Source: Candidatus Didemnitutus sp. (lineage in GTDB: Bacteria > Verrucomicrobiota > Verrucomicrobiia > Opitutales > Opitutaceae). Taken from it: 64,000 nucleotides of DNA. The stretch's first letter is position 1. Each line of letters starts with the position of its first letter. Position numbers and translations under genes: made by a program. Below the pieces are notes generated by a model that did no database searches, was not told the DNA's origin, and saw only the letters and a list, made by a program, of their open reading frames with translations. Location: NCBI GenBank assembly GCA_019634575.1, contig JAHCAY010000001.1, positions 3,038,001 to 3,102,000 on the forward strand, read 5' to 3'. This document shows, piece by piece, positions 1 to 9,003 of this stretch.

Positions 1-728
1 ATCCATGAGGGATTCACGGCGGTGCTGTATTGGCCGTGGTGCTGGAGAACGATTTGGAGATAGACGCCGCGTTCCTCGGCGGCGGCGAGGAGGGAGTCCC
101 AGCGGGCGGCGACGGTGGCGTCGATGCCGCCGGGCGGGATAGGCACGCCGTCCTCGGGGCGCGGCCAGTCGAGATTGGTGCCGCCCCAGTGCACCATCCA
201 GACGCGCATCCAGTTCAGGTGGTTGGCGGCGAAGGCATCGAGCGTGGCGCGATAGAAGGCGAGGACGTCGGGCTCGGGTGCCCAGGCGACGTTGGCGCCG
301 AAGGGCATGAAGGCGTGGCCATCGGCGCGGGCGAAGCCGCCCGGCGAACGCGGGTCGACGCCGACGGGCGGCAGACGGAGCGGCGCGGGGTTTTCGAAAG
401 TGGAAGGCGAGTGGGGTGTGGCGGCGATCGCGGTGGCGGGCGCGCCGCGCGTGCTCTCGAGGATGCGACCGAGTGTGTAGGTGCCGCGTCGGTCGGGGCG
501 CGCGTGCACGGCGTAGATTTGCTGGCCGACGTAGAAGGCGGGGAGCAGCAGCGTGGCGCCGGAGGGCGGAGTGACTTCGGCCCAGATTTCGCGGGCGAAG
601 GGGTTGGCGATGCCGGGCGCGGGGGCGACGGTGAATTCGAAGCGCACGGGCCCGGCACGGGCAACGGCGGCAGGGAGGAGGGCGAGCAGCGCGGCGACGA
701 GGCAGACAAAAGTGGTGGGGCGGCGCAT
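1..728 (-). CDS. DUF5060 / GH5-like secreted glycoside hydrolase, C-terminus cut by window
   Basis: Reading the minus strand from the ATG at 728 gives an open frame to the window edge (about 242 residues seen, no stop). Residues 1-20 form a signal peptide (MRRPTTFVCLVAALLALLPA). Then comes a beta-rich DUF5060-like domain (VRFEFTVAPAP...PFAREIWAEVTPP) to about residue 110. After that a TIM-barrel start is visible, with PFGANVAWAPEPDVLAFYRA and NHLNWMRVWMVHWGG, typical of GH5-like enzymes that follow DUF5060. Proteins of this type are secreted polysaccharide hydrolases; mannanase is possible given the neighbours, but the catalytic residues lie outside the window. It has its own promoter (739-779), with a predicted transcription start only a few bases before the ATG, and is separated from the upstream receptor gene by a terminator. 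The family is fairly sure; the substrate is unknown. Confidence 0.8.
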   Translation of the reverse strand, partial: MRRPTTFVCLVAALLALLPAAVARAGPVRFEFTVAPAPGIANPFAREIWAEVTPPSGATLLLPAFYVGQQIYAVHARPDRRGTYTLGRILESTRGAPATAIAATPHSPSTFENPAPLRLPPVGVDPRSPGGFARADGHAFMPFGANVAWAPEPDVLAFYRATLDAFAANHLNWMRVWMVHWGGTNLDWPRPEDGVPIPPGGIDATVAARWDSLLAAAEERGVYLQIVLQHHGQYSTAVNPSW

Positions 729-738
729 GGCAGCGGGG

Positions 739-779
739 ACTATCGCATGGCGGACGAGTTCGGAAAATGAGTTTGGTTG
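739..779 (-). promoter_or_regulatory. Promoter P4 of the DUF5060 gene with shared activator box
   Basis: Read on the minus strand: CAACCAAACTCATT (779-766), then exactly 21 bases, then the -10 hexamer GATAGT (744-739). A -35 hexamer TTTTCC (767-762) lies 17 bp from the -10 and overlaps the end of the box. The same layout is found at 4593-4633, 12733-12773 and 18554-18594. The expected start site (about 732) is only about 4 bases upstream of the ATG at 728. Confidence 0.65.
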
Positions 780-812
780 GACGCGGGTGGAGAGCGAGCG
801 CCGGAAAAGAAG

Positions 813-840
813 AAGGCGCCGGAATTGCTTCCGGCGCCTT
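813..840 (-). terminator. Intrinsic terminator downstream of the TonB receptor gene
   Basis: A perfect 12-bp stem (AAGGCGCCGGAA with its complement) closes a 4-base loop TTGC. On the minus strand it is followed by a T-rich run (TCTTCTTTT), and it lies 58 bases beyond the stop codon at 899. The plus strand also has a TTTT tail, so it could act in both directions. Confidence 0.85.
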
Positions 841-898
841 TTAGCACCCCAGTTCCGCGGCGCGAATCCCAAGCCGGGCCGCGGAACGTCGGATTACC

Positions 899-3800
899 TC
901 AGAACGAGAAGGTATTCGTGATCGTCCAGCCCAGGCCTTCCTGGATGCGGGAGAGGGCCACGGTGCCGTCGGGCTGAATGTTGACGGGCACGAGGTGGGT
1001 CTTCTCGCCGACGTTGCGGAGGTTGAGCTGCACGCGCCAGCCGACCTTCTTGGTGAGCTTGCGCTGGTAGCCGACCCAGAGGTCGAAGTGGTCGTCGGTC
1101 GGGCCGTAGAGCGGCTGGTCGATGTCGAGGACATCCTTGGTGGAGTTGTATTTGTAGCCGAGGATGCGCTTGTCTTCCCAGCGGTAGGCGAGGCCGGCGT
1201 TCACGTCCTTCAGGACGCCTTCACGGAAATTGTAATTCGTGACGGCGTTGAAGCGCCAGGGAGCGACCTCGGGGACTTGGCTGCCGATTTGCGCTTGGAG
1301 AACTGCGTAGGGGGCGAGGATGTTGTCGGCCCAGACCTTGCGGAGGGTGTCGCCGCCCCAGAGGCGGATGAGGCCGGCGTCGCCGGCGAGGAACTTGGTG
1401 TAGGTGGTGATCCAGCTGTCGATGGTCGGGCTGATGGCGTCGCGGGTGGCCTTGGTCTTGGAGAAGTTCACGGCGACGGACCAGTTCTTGGTGGGCTGGG
1501 CGGTGATTTCGAATTCGAGGCCCTTCGAGGTGGTGTCGACGGAGGCGACGGGGCCGGAGCCGAAGCTCTTGAGGCGGCCGCCGTAGGCGGGCTGGAGGCC
1601 GAGGGCGGCGGCGCCGTTGCCGTTGACGCCGTAGGTGGGGACCGCGGCGTAGCGCTGGGCGTTGGTGGTGGCGGCGCGCATCGCGGCGACGTTGAGGCCG
1701 AGGCCGTATTCGTCGGCGAAGCCCTGCGTGAGCGGGAAGTTTTTGAAGTAGTCGTTCACGATGGCCTGAATGCGGACGGGGTCGCCGCCTTCGATGCCGT
1801 TCCACGGCCAACCCCAGTTGCCTTGGCGGAGCTGCGGGTCGGCGATGCCGTCGAGCGCGGCGAGGGCGTGGGTGGCGCCCCAGTAGGGCAGGGCCCAGGC
1901 GTAGTAGAGATTGCCGGAGAAGCCGGCGCTGTCGGCCTGGAGCGTGGCGTTCTTCATCTTGGTCTCATACTTCGTGACCTTGAAGGTGAGGCGGTCGTCG
2001 AGCGTGCTGAGGACGACGCCGTAGTCCTTGGTTTCGGCTTTCGGGTTGTCGATCTGGTTGCCGAAGATGTCGCCGCGGGGGGCGTCGGCCTTGAAGTTAT
2101 CGGACTTGTTGGCGAAGAGGCTGAGGTTCGAGCCGAAGGGCAGCTTGGCGCGGAGGCCGCGTGGGGTGTGGAGGACGACGCCCCAGCTCTTGCTCTCGCC
2201 GGCGACGTCCTGAAGGTTCGGCGTGGAGAGGCTGTAGTCGGTGCTCGAGACGTCGTTGGCGAGCTTCTTGCCTTGGCGGCTTTCGTTCGTGATCTCGTCG
2301 CGGCGCCAGCCGAAGGTCGGCACGAGCGTGCCGTCCAGGAGATACGCCTGCCAGATGAAGGCTTTCGATTCGATGACGTTCTTGGCGTATTGCGCGCTGC
2401 TGTAGAGCGAGGCGCGGTCGGCGGGATTCTCGTAATTGAGGACCTTGAACGAGCCCGAGCGCCAGCCGGCGTAGTTGGCGGGGTTTTCGGATTGGGTGCT
2501 CGTGTTGGTGACGGGGTTGCCGTTGGCGTCGTAGGTCGTGTAGGTGTAGGGCGCGTCGAAGGCGACGTTCGAGTTCCAGTGGGAGTCGAAGTAGCGGACG
2601 TTAACGTTGCCGTTGGGGTTGATCACGCTGTTGACCCGGCTGAGGTTGGCGCCGGAGGCGGTGGACTTGGAGAGGAGGGAAGGCCCGAGGTAGGCGATCC
2701 AGTCGTATTGGCGGGCGCCGTTGATGATCGAGTTGTCGAGGCCGAGGCTGGTGGTGAATGCGGGATCGGAGGCCCAGCGCGAGAAGGAGCGCTGGTCGGT
2801 TTCCTTGGTGTCCTTGGACCAGAGGCCGGTGAAGACGTGGCGACCGAGGAGCTTGGAGAGCCAGGTCTTGCCGAGGTAGTCCTCGGTGTTGAGGTCGGCG
2901 AACGCGGTGAGGCGCTTGGCGTCGCGGTCGATGTAGTTCTCGGCGTTGCCGTATTGGCCGGAGTTGGCGACGTAGGGACGGCCGACGTTCGGGTTGGCGG
3001 AGCCGTCGATCAGGTGGGTGTTGATGTCGACGGAGAGGGCGTATTGGTCGCCTTGGAGGAAGGAGAGCTGGCCGTCGCCGTAGCGTTGGTAATCGTAGAC
3101 GAATTCGAAGCCGACGCGATCGTTGAGGAAGGTCTGCGAGATCGCGACGTTGGCGGCGTCCCAGTCCTGCCATTCGCGTTTGTTGTTTCCGTCGATCAGG
3201 TTGTTGAAGAAGTCGAAGATCGAGGTGTCGGAGAGGGAGACGTTGGAGTAGTATTTGCCACCGGGGACGGCGACGCGGGCGTAGTTGTTGAAGGTCGCGA
3301 TGCCCCATGGGCGGGCGAAGGGAACGCCGGCGATGGTGGTGTCGATGGAGCCGTCGCTGCCGCGGCCGAGCGGGGTGCCGTAGTTCGGCATCTGGTTGAA
3401 GAGGCCGCCGCTGTTGGCGTCGAAGAAGCCGGCGATGTTGGAGCTCATCATGCGGCCGAGGAAGGCTTCGCGGAACCACGGATAAGCGGCGCTGGTGCCG
3501 TTGTAATTTTCGCCGTAGCGGGCCCAGGTGGTGACCGGGTTGAGCGTGAGCTTGTTCAGGTTGGCGACGCCGTTGGTGGTGCCGGTCTGGAACCACGGGG
3601 TGATCGCGTCGATCGGGGGGAGCGAGCGGGGGCGGTTGGCGTTGACGTTGCCGTTCTCGTAGTTGGCGCGGATGGTGGTGTGCGCGCCGTCGCCGAAGAG
3701 TTTCGGCTCGTAGCGCATCGCGGCGAAGAGGCGCTTGTCGTGGTTGAACGCGGGCTTTTGCTGATACTTCGTGTCGTCGTCGAGGAACGCGGCGCGGAGC

Positions 3801-4498
3801 GACAGGACGTTCTTGATCGCGACGTAGTTGAAATCGCCGGAGGTGCGGACGGAGCCGTAGCGGCCGACGCGGTTCTCGATCTTGTTCGCGTCCTTGAACG
3901 TGGCGGTGTTGATGCTGGTGTTGATGATGCCCGCCGGGCTGCCGACGCCGAAGAGGATGGAGTTGGGGCCGCGCTGGAGGTCGACGCGGTCGACGATGTA
4001 GCCGTCCCACGGGATCTCGGTGAGGAAGTAGTCGCGGGTGTTGTCGGCGGCGTCGAGGCCGCGGACGCGTGTGTTGTTGGCCGGGCGGAGCAGATTGCTG
4101 TTCTCGTTGTAGGTGGCGGCGCCGCCGGCGGCGGAGAAGTTGCCGCGCACGCCTGCGACTTCGGTGTTCGTCGTGTAGACGAGCAGGTCCTGCTGGTTCT
4201 TGGATCCGGTGTCCTGCAGGAATTGCGAGGTCACGACGCTGATGGCGGAGGCGACGTCCTTCAGCTCCGTGCGCACGCGCGTGCCGGCCAGGGTGCTGTT
4301 CGCGGTGTAGCCGACGTCCTCGTCGGCGGTGACGACGAAGGGGGAGAGCACCACGGTCTCGTCGGTCTTCTGGTCGCCCGGGGCGGGGGGCGAGGCGGGC
4401 GGCGTGCTCTGCGCATGGGCGGAGTGCATTGCCGCGAGGGTCAGTGCGGACGTGACGCAAAGGGTGCGCAGCCGCAAGGATGGGCGGGACATGATCAT
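899..4498 (-). CDS. TonB-dependent outer membrane receptor (SusC-like/oligosaccharide type)
   Basis: An outer-membrane ligand-gated porin powered by TonB, here probably taking up hemicellulose oligosaccharides. From the chosen ATG at 4498 (MIMSRPSLRL) it is 1199 residues; an upstream in-frame ATG at 4636 would add 46 residues before the signal peptide and is unlikely. The signal peptide ends near AHAQS. Next come the motif VVLSPFVVTADEDVGY typical of Opitutaceae receptors, a plug domain (ELKDVASAISVVTSQFLQD, then VDRVDLQRGPNSILFG) and a long beta-barrel ending in aromatic TNTFSF. It is monocistronic: a 208-bp leader with promoter P1 and a LacI-type operator lies upstream and a terminator downstream. 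It stands next to a XylR-type regulator and three GPH transporters, which points to sugar rather than iron. The exact ligand cannot be read from sequence. Confidence 0.9.
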   Translation of the reverse strand: MIMSRPSLRLRTLCVTSALTLAAMHSAHAQSTPPASPPAPGDQKTDETVVLSPFVVTADEDVGYTANSTLAGTRVRTELKDVASAISVVTSQFLQDTGSKNQQDLLVYTTNTEVAGVRGNFSAAGGAATYNENSNLLRPANNTRVRGLDAADNTRDYFLTEIPWDGYIVDRVDLQRGPNSILFGVGSPAGIINTSINTATFKDANKIENRVGRYGSVRTSGDFNYVAIKNVLSLRAAFLDDDTKYQQKPAFNHDKRLFAAMRYEPKLFGDGAHTTIRANYENGNVNANRPRSLPPIDAITPWFQTGTTNGVANLNKLTLNPVTTWARYGENYNGTSAAYPWFREAFLGRMMSSNIAGFFDANSGGLFNQMPNYGTPLGRGSDGSIDTTIAGVPFARPWGIATFNNYARVAVPGGKYYSNVSLSDTSIFDFFNNLIDGNNKREWQDWDAANVAISQTFLNDRVGFEFVYDYQRYGDGQLSFLQGDQYALSVDINTHLIDGSANPNVGRPYVANSGQYGNAENYIDRDAKRLTAFADLNTEDYLGKTWLSKLLGRHVFTGLWSKDTKETDQRSFSRWASDPAFTTSLGLDNSIINGARQYDWIAYLGPSLLSKSTASGANLSRVNSVINPNGNVNVRYFDSHWNSNVAFDAPYTYTTYDANGNPVTNTSTQSENPANYAGWRSGSFKVLNYENPADRASLYSSAQYAKNVIESKAFIWQAYLLDGTLVPTFGWRRDEITNESRQGKKLANDVSSTDYSLSTPNLQDVAGESKSWGVVLHTPRGLRAKLPFGSNLSLFANKSDNFKADAPRGDIFGNQIDNPKAETKDYGVVLSTLDDRLTFKVTKYETKMKNATLQADSAGFSGNLYYAWALPYWGATHALAALDGIADPQLRQGNWGWPWNGIEGGDPVRIQAIVNDYFKNFPLTQGFADEYGLGLNVAAMRAATTNAQRYAAVPTYGVNGNGAAALGLQPAYGGRLKSFGSGPVASVDTTSKGLEFEITAQPTKNWSVAVNFSKTKATRDAISPTIDSWITTYTKFLAGDAGLIRLWGGDTLRKVWADNILAPYAVLQAQIGSQVPEVAPWRFNAVTNYNFREGVLKDVNAGLAYRWEDKRILGYKYNSTKDVLDIDQPLYGPTDDHFDLWVGYQRKLTKKVGWRVQLNLRNVGEKTHLVPVNIQPDGTVALSRIQEGLGWTITNTFSF

Positions 4499-4592
4499 CG
4501 GGGTTTGGGGTGTAGGAGTTGGGGAGGCTCGGTTGCGCAGGGGGGGCGAACCGCGCTGCGAACTCCGGTGCGGAGGCTTTCGCAGCGGGCGG

Positions 4593-4633
4593 ACTATACC
4601 GCGGGGACCGGCCGCGGTGAATGAGTTCACTTG
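4593..4633 (-). promoter_or_regulatory. Promoter P1 of the TonB receptor gene with shared activator box
   Basis: Minus strand: CAAGTGAACTCATT (4633-4620), 21 bases, then the -10 hexamer TATAGT (4598-4593). The -35 hexamer TTCACC (4621-4616) has a 17-bp spacer. The predicted leader to the ATG at 4498 is about 88 bases. Confidence 0.7.
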
Positions 4634-4661
4634 CACCGCAATTAAGTCTTATTGCCGGGAT

Positions 4662-4677
4662 GATTTAACGCTACATG
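4662..4677. promoter_or_regulatory. LacI-type palindromic operator upstream of the TonB receptor promoter
   Basis: Plus strand GATTTAACGCTACATG. It matches the palindrome GATnTAnCGnTAnATC, with the central CG typical of LacI-family operators, except for its last base. It is identical in 15 of 16 positions to the site at 27006-27021. It sits about 30 bp upstream of the CAA/CTCATT box of promoter P1. Confidence 0.5.
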
Positions 4678-4706
4678 CCCGGTAAATGCCCCATGGGGGG
4701 CAAGCC

Positions 4707-5870
4707 TCATTGGATTCTCTTTGCTTCTGTTTTGCGGCGGAATTCGCCGGGGGAATCGCCCGTCAGGCGCTTGAAGACCACGCACATATACTCGACGTGC
4801 TCGAAGCCGGCGAGTTCGGCGATCTTCTTCAGCGGGAAGTCGGTTTCCATGAGCAGCTGGCGGATTTTCTGGACTTGGACGCGGCGGATTTCGGCCTGCG
4901 GGGAGCGGCCGAGGTGGCGGCGGAATTTTTTTTCCAGCTGGCTGCGCGAGGCGTGGGCGTGGCGCACCACCTCGTCGACGGTGAGGCCTTGCGTGGCGCG
5001 TTCGCGGATGATGCTGAGGGCGGCGGCGACGTTGCGGTCGTCGATCGCGAGGACGTCGGAAGAGGGGCGCGTGACGACGCCGATCGGCTCGATGCGCTCG
5101 TCGAGGTCGGCCAGGCGCTCGCCGGCGAGCATCGAGGCGAGGACCTCGGCGGCGCGGTAGCCGGATTGGAAGGCGTTGGGCGCGACGCTGCTGAGCGGCG
5201 GGTAGGCGAGTTCGCAGCGGATGGGATCGTTGTTCGCGCCGATGACGGCGATCTCCTCGGGGACGAGCATGCCGTGGGCGTGGGCGGCGGTGAGGATTTG
5301 GTTGGCGCGCAGATCGAAGCAGGCCATCACGCCGCAGGGTTTGGGGAGGCGCTTCAGCCAGTCGGAGAGGCCGCCGATTTGCTCAAGGTCCCAGGCGGGC
5401 GTGACGTCGCCGGGGTAATGGATGTCGTGCAGGTGGCAGGTGCGGCCGGCGAGGCGCAGCGCCTCCATGAAGCCTTCGCGGCGTTCGCACGACCAGCCGT
5501 CGTTGGAGAAGCCGGTGAAGCCGAAGTTCTGGAAGCCGCGCTCGAGGAAATGCTCCGCGGCGAGGTGGCCGATGGCGACGTTGTCGGGGCGGATCTTCGG
5601 CACGCCGGGAAAGCGCGGCACGTCGTTGAGGTCGACGAGCGGGATGCGTTGCTTGCGGCAGGTCTCGACGAGGCCCGGCGTGGTGTGGCGGCTGATGATG
5701 CCGTCCCACTGGTTGTGCTCGAGCCAGCGCGGGTCGATCTCGGCGCGGGCCTGGTCGTCGTGGAACGCGGTCCAGATCTGGTGCGTGCGTTCGTAGTGCA
5801 CGACGCCGCGGAGCATGGCCATGCTCTCCTCGAAGCGGTTCAGGAAAACGAGCAGCACTTGCGGACGCAC
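4707..5870 (-). CDS. XylR-type AraC-family transcriptional regulator
   Basis: A sugar-responsive activator of 387 residues with an N-terminal LacI/ribose-binding-like sensor and a C-terminal AraC helix-turn-helix, the arrangement of E. coli XylR. The sensor runs from about residue 1 to 270 (DGIISRHTTPGLVETCRK, LVDLNDVPRFPGVPKI, FGFTGFSNDGWSCERREGF). The DNA-binding part covers about 280-385 (LTVDEVVRHAHASRSQLEKKFRRHLGRSP, then IAELAGFEHVEYMCVVFKRLTGDSPGEFRR). It starts with GTG at 5870, preceded by CCC. It ends the transporter/mannosidase run (48 bp after the GPH gene) and lies just upstream of the TonB receptor gene. It is the obvious candidate to bind the conserved box of promoters P1-P4, but that link is inferred. 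The inducing sugar is unknown. Confidence 0.88.
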   Translation of the reverse strand: MRPQVLLVFLNRFEESMAMLRGVVHYERTHQIWTAFHDDQARAEIDPRWLEHNQWDGIISRHTTPGLVETCRKQRIPLVDLNDVPRFPGVPKIRPDNVAIGHLAAEHFLERGFQNFGFTGFSNDGWSCERREGFMEALRLAGRTCHLHDIHYPGDVTPAWDLEQIGGLSDWLKRLPKPCGVMACFDLRANQILTAAHAHGMLVPEEIAVIGANNDPIRCELAYPPLSSVAPNAFQSGYRAAEVLASMLAGERLADLDERIEPIGVVTRPSSDVLAIDDRNVAAALSIIRERATQGLTVDEVVRHAHASRSQLEKKFRRHLGRSPQAEIRRVQVQKIRQLLMETDFPLKKIAELAGFEHVEYMCVVFKRLTGDSPGEFRRKTEAKRIQ

Positions 5871-5918
5871 GGGCCGGAGGTTGGTTCGGCGGGGGCGTTT
5901 CGCAAGCCGCGAGGTGGC

Positions 5919-7343
5919 CTAAGCCGCGGGGGAGGCGCGTTGGGCGCGGCGCGCGGCGAGGTCCGCGTTGATCGCGGCCATGCGGGCTTCGTTCAGCGGA
6001 TAGAAAAGAAAGATCGCGATCGAGAGCACGCCGAGCGCGGCGGGATAGACGCTCATCAGGCGCACGAGACTGTCCTTCACTTCGGGCGAGGGCAGGACGT
6101 TGGCTTGGAAGCCGACGAACTGGAGCAATTGAAACGCGAGGTAGGCCGCCAGCGCCCAGCCGAATTTCTGGCTCATGGTCGAGGCGGAGAACACGAGCGC
6201 GGTGGTGCGGCGGCCGCTCTTCCATTCGCCGTAGTCGGCGGTGTCGGCATACATGGCCCACATCAGCACGGGCAGCGGCGCGCCGAGGAAGCTGCCGACG
6301 ATCTCGAGCACGAAGATCGCGCCGAGCTGGCCGGGTTGGAGGAACAGGTAGGCGACGGTCGTGAAGATTTGCAGCGTGAAGAGTGTGATGAAGAGACCCT
6401 TCTTCGGAAAGCGGCCGACGATGAACGTCACGAGCAGCACGCCTGCCACCGACGCGGCCTGGCCGAGCGTGTTGAAGGCCGAGAGCAAGCCTTCGAGCGC
6501 GAAGGGACGGCCGAGGAAGGTCAGCGGCGTGTCGGGCGCGCCGTTGTAGAGGTAGTATTTGAAATAGTGTGCCGAGACCGAGCTGCGCAGCGCGACGAAC
6601 AAGATCCACGTGAGTGTCGTGCAGAGCAGGAGCACCCAGGCGTTGTTCGCGAGGAGGAACTTGAGGTCGCGCGCCACGGACGTGTTTTCCTCGGGCGCGG
6701 GCTTGATGCGCTCCTTCGTGCCGAAGACGGTGACGAGGAAGAAGCCGATCGCGACGACGCCGACGATCGCGAAAGCGAGTTGCCAGCCGAGCTGGGGATT
6801 CCGGTCGCCGCCGAGCGCCGAGACCATCGGGAGCAGCGTCGCGGAGATGACCATGCCGGCGGAGAACGCGAAGATGAACTTGATCGACGAGAGGCGGGTG
6901 CGCTCGACGGCGTCGTTGGTCATCACGCCCATCAGCGCCGTGTAGGGGATGTTCACGGTGGTGTAGAGCATCATGAGGGCGTTGTAGGTGAGGTAGGCCC
7001 AGACGAGTTTGCCGGCCGGTCCTAAGCCCGGCGTGGTGAACGTGAGCATGCCGAAGATCGCGAAGGGCACGCAGCCGAAGAGGATGAACGGCCGGAATTT
7101 TCCCCAGCGCGTCTCGGTGCGGTCGGCGAACATGCCGATGATCGGATCGTTCACGCCGTCCCAGATCCGGCTGACGAGCAGCATCGTCGCGAGCGCGCCC
7201 GCCGTGATGCCGAAAACCTCCGTGTAGAAGAACGGCAGGTATTTCATGAACGTCTGCCAATACAGCACCGAGGCGAAATCGCCGCAGCCGAACGCGAGCA
7301 TTTCGCGCAGCGGGAGTTTGTTCTGGGGAGCGGGAGCGGACAT
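5919..7343 (-). CDS. GPH-family (MelB-like) sugar:cation symporter 1
   Basis: A 474-residue inner-membrane symporter with about 12 hydrophobic segments. The family signature is clear near the N-terminus: RIWDGVNDPIIGMFADRTET then RWGKFRPF. Members of this family import mono- or oligosaccharides with H+ or Na+. The ATG at 7343 (MSAPAPQNKLPLREML) is the natural start; the open frame continues far upstream only because of GC-rich read-through. The gene lies 32 bp after a second GPH gene and 48 bp before the XylR-like regulator, so it is probably cotranscribed with the GH2 beta-mannosidase. It differs from GPH 2 and GPH 3 in its signature (FADRTET instead of WWSDNTRT), suggesting a different substrate. 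The exact sugar cannot be told. Confidence 0.88.
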   Translation of the reverse strand: MSAPAPQNKLPLREMLAFGCGDFASVLYWQTFMKYLPFFYTEVFGITAGALATMLLVSRIWDGVNDPIIGMFADRTETRWGKFRPFILFGCVPFAIFGMLTFTTPGLGPAGKLVWAYLTYNALMMLYTTVNIPYTALMGVMTNDAVERTRLSSIKFIFAFSAGMVISATLLPMVSALGGDRNPQLGWQLAFAIVGVVAIGFFLVTVFGTKERIKPAPEENTSVARDLKFLLANNAWVLLLCTTLTWILFVALRSSVSAHYFKYYLYNGAPDTPLTFLGRPFALEGLLSAFNTLGQAASVAGVLLVTFIVGRFPKKGLFITLFTLQIFTTVAYLFLQPGQLGAIFVLEIVGSFLGAPLPVLMWAMYADTADYGEWKSGRRTTALVFSASTMSQKFGWALAAYLAFQLLQFVGFQANVLPSPEVKDSLVRLMSVYPAALGVLSIAIFLFYPLNEARMAAINADLAARRAQRASPAA

Positions 7344-7375
7344 GGCGGACGGCGGGGTGGAGGGAGGCGGGGAAA

Positions 7376-8953
7376 TCAAACCTGACCGCGGCGCGCCTCG
7401 AGGGCGGTGCGGACCTCGGCCATCTTTTCCTGCGTGAGGCCGAGGCGCGCGAGCAGGATGAAGGCGATGAGCAGGCCGGCGACGGGCACGGCGGCGAGGA
7501 GGAAGCGAATGGTGAAGATGGCCGACGCGGACTGGTTGCCGCCCAGCGCGGCGTCGAAGCCAGTTAGCGCGAGCGCCTCGCTCGTGAGCCAGCCCGCGAT
7601 CGCCATGCCGAATTTCATGATCCACGCGCCGCAGGCGGAGAACGCGCCTTCGCGGCGCTTGCCGGATTCGAGTTCGTCGTAGTCCATCACGTCCGCGCCG
7701 ATGGAGCTGTAGATCATCCAGAATCCCGCGCTCGTGAACGCGATCAATCCGGAGGCGAACACCTGCAGCCAGCGCACTTCGGGCGTGTAGAGCCACCACG
7801 TGGCGATGAACACCGCCATGGCGGAGAGTTGCACCGCCATCATGCCGGTCTTCTTGCCGAGCCGGCGCGCGAGCGTCGCGTAGAACGGGATGCCGAGAAA
7901 GCCGAACGCCATGCCCGAAAGTCCCATCCAGAAATTCCACGTGCCGGCCGCGGCGACGTCGCCTTTGCAGACGTAGTAAACCGTCGCGTAGTAGCCGAAC
8001 GTGCCGACCAGCGCCGTGCCCGAGCCGTAGGCGAGCGCCATGCAGAGGTTCGCCCGGAACGGCCGGCAGCGCAGCGCGAGCACGAGCGTCTCCAGAATCG
8101 TCACGCGCTCCTGATTGCGACCGACGACGAGCTTCTCGTAGTAGCGTTCGCGGAGCAGGAAAAACATCACGACGCCCGCGACGATCATGACGCTGCCGAG
8201 GAGCACGGTGTAGACTTGCGCGCCGAGGAGGATGTTGGGCTTCGCGCCCGCCGCCGGGGGCAGCCAGCCGAAGAGCGTTTGCGCGAGCCGGCCGAGGGCG
8301 GCGAAGTCGAGGTGGAAGAGGTTGCCGAACACGCCGCCGAACCACGCGCCCGTCTGCTGCGCGAGCGCGCCGAGCCGCGCCGGCACGTCGGCCCAGCTCG
8401 CCGCGACCCACACGCCTGCGGTGGTGAACGCGGCGGCGGCGAACATCGCGACTTCGGGCACTTTTTGGCAGACGCTGCGGAATGCCGCCAACGCGGTGCG
8501 CTCGTGGTAGTCGGGTGTGAGCTCCGCGCCGATGCTGAGGAACGGCATGTAGAAACAGCTCATGATCGGCACGAACACCGCGAGCGTCGCCACCATGAAC
8601 CAGAAATACTGCACCTCGCTCCAGCCGGGGCGCGCTGCGAACAGCAGCGGCAGCGCGAAGCCGGACAGCACCGAACCGACGAGGATGAACGGCCGGCGGC
8701 GGCCGAAGCGCGTGCGGGTGTTGTCCGACCACCAACCGAACACCGAATCCCAGATCGCCTCGAAGAACAATTTGATCAGCAGCGCGCGGCCGATCCACGC
8801 CGGCGAGACGCCGAGGTAGATGTTGAACACCTGATAGGCCATGCCGACGTAGAGCCAGTGGCCCCACATGTCGTGGACGGAGCCGAGGCCCATGCCGAAT
8901 TTCTGGGCGAGCGGCACGCGATCGCCGGCGGCGGTGGGAAAAGTCTGGCTCAT
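7376..8953 (-). CDS. GPH-family sugar:cation symporter 2
   Basis: A 525-residue member of the glycoside-pentoside-hexuronide symporter family. The signature DSVFGWWSDNTRTRFGRRRP lies near residue 75, and about 12 membrane segments follow, with a long soluble insert around residues 200-250 (between WVAASWADVPARLG and PNILLGAQVY). The start ATG at 8953 is preceded by CCGCCCC. It lies between the GH2 beta-mannosidase (50 bp upstream) and GPH 1 (32 bp downstream) on the same strand. It is closely similar to GPH 3 at 18635-20137 (shared MSCFYMPF/Y, LTPDYHERT, RREGxFSxxxxWIMK), so the two probably arose by duplication. It likely imports manno-oligosaccharides or a related disaccharide; this rests on context only. 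Confidence 0.88.
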   Translation of the reverse strand: MSQTFPTAAGDRVPLAQKFGMGLGSVHDMWGHWLYVGMAYQVFNIYLGVSPAWIGRALLIKLFFEAIWDSVFGWWSDNTRTRFGRRRPFILVGSVLSGFALPLLFAARPGWSEVQYFWFMVATLAVFVPIMSCFYMPFLSIGAELTPDYHERTALAAFRSVCQKVPEVAMFAAAAFTTAGVWVAASWADVPARLGALAQQTGAWFGGVFGNLFHLDFAALGRLAQTLFGWLPPAAGAKPNILLGAQVYTVLLGSVMIVAGVVMFFLLRERYYEKLVVGRNQERVTILETLVLALRCRPFRANLCMALAYGSGTALVGTFGYYATVYYVCKGDVAAAGTWNFWMGLSGMAFGFLGIPFYATLARRLGKKTGMMAVQLSAMAVFIATWWLYTPEVRWLQVFASGLIAFTSAGFWMIYSSIGADVMDYDELESGKRREGAFSACGAWIMKFGMAIAGWLTSEALALTGFDAALGGNQSASAIFTIRFLLAAVPVAGLLIAFILLARLGLTQEKMAEVRTALEARRGQV

Positions 8954-9003
8954 GGGGCGGGGTGGGGAGGGCGCCTGCAAGCAGGCTCCGGCAGGCGGAA
9001 GGG

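Noticed and set aside
995..4624. A 1209-residue plus-strand open frame opposite the TonB receptor
   Set aside because: It is the antisense shadow of a GC-rich gene: Gly/Val/Ala/Glu-rich, without domains, while the minus frame has a full receptor with signal peptide, plug and barrel.
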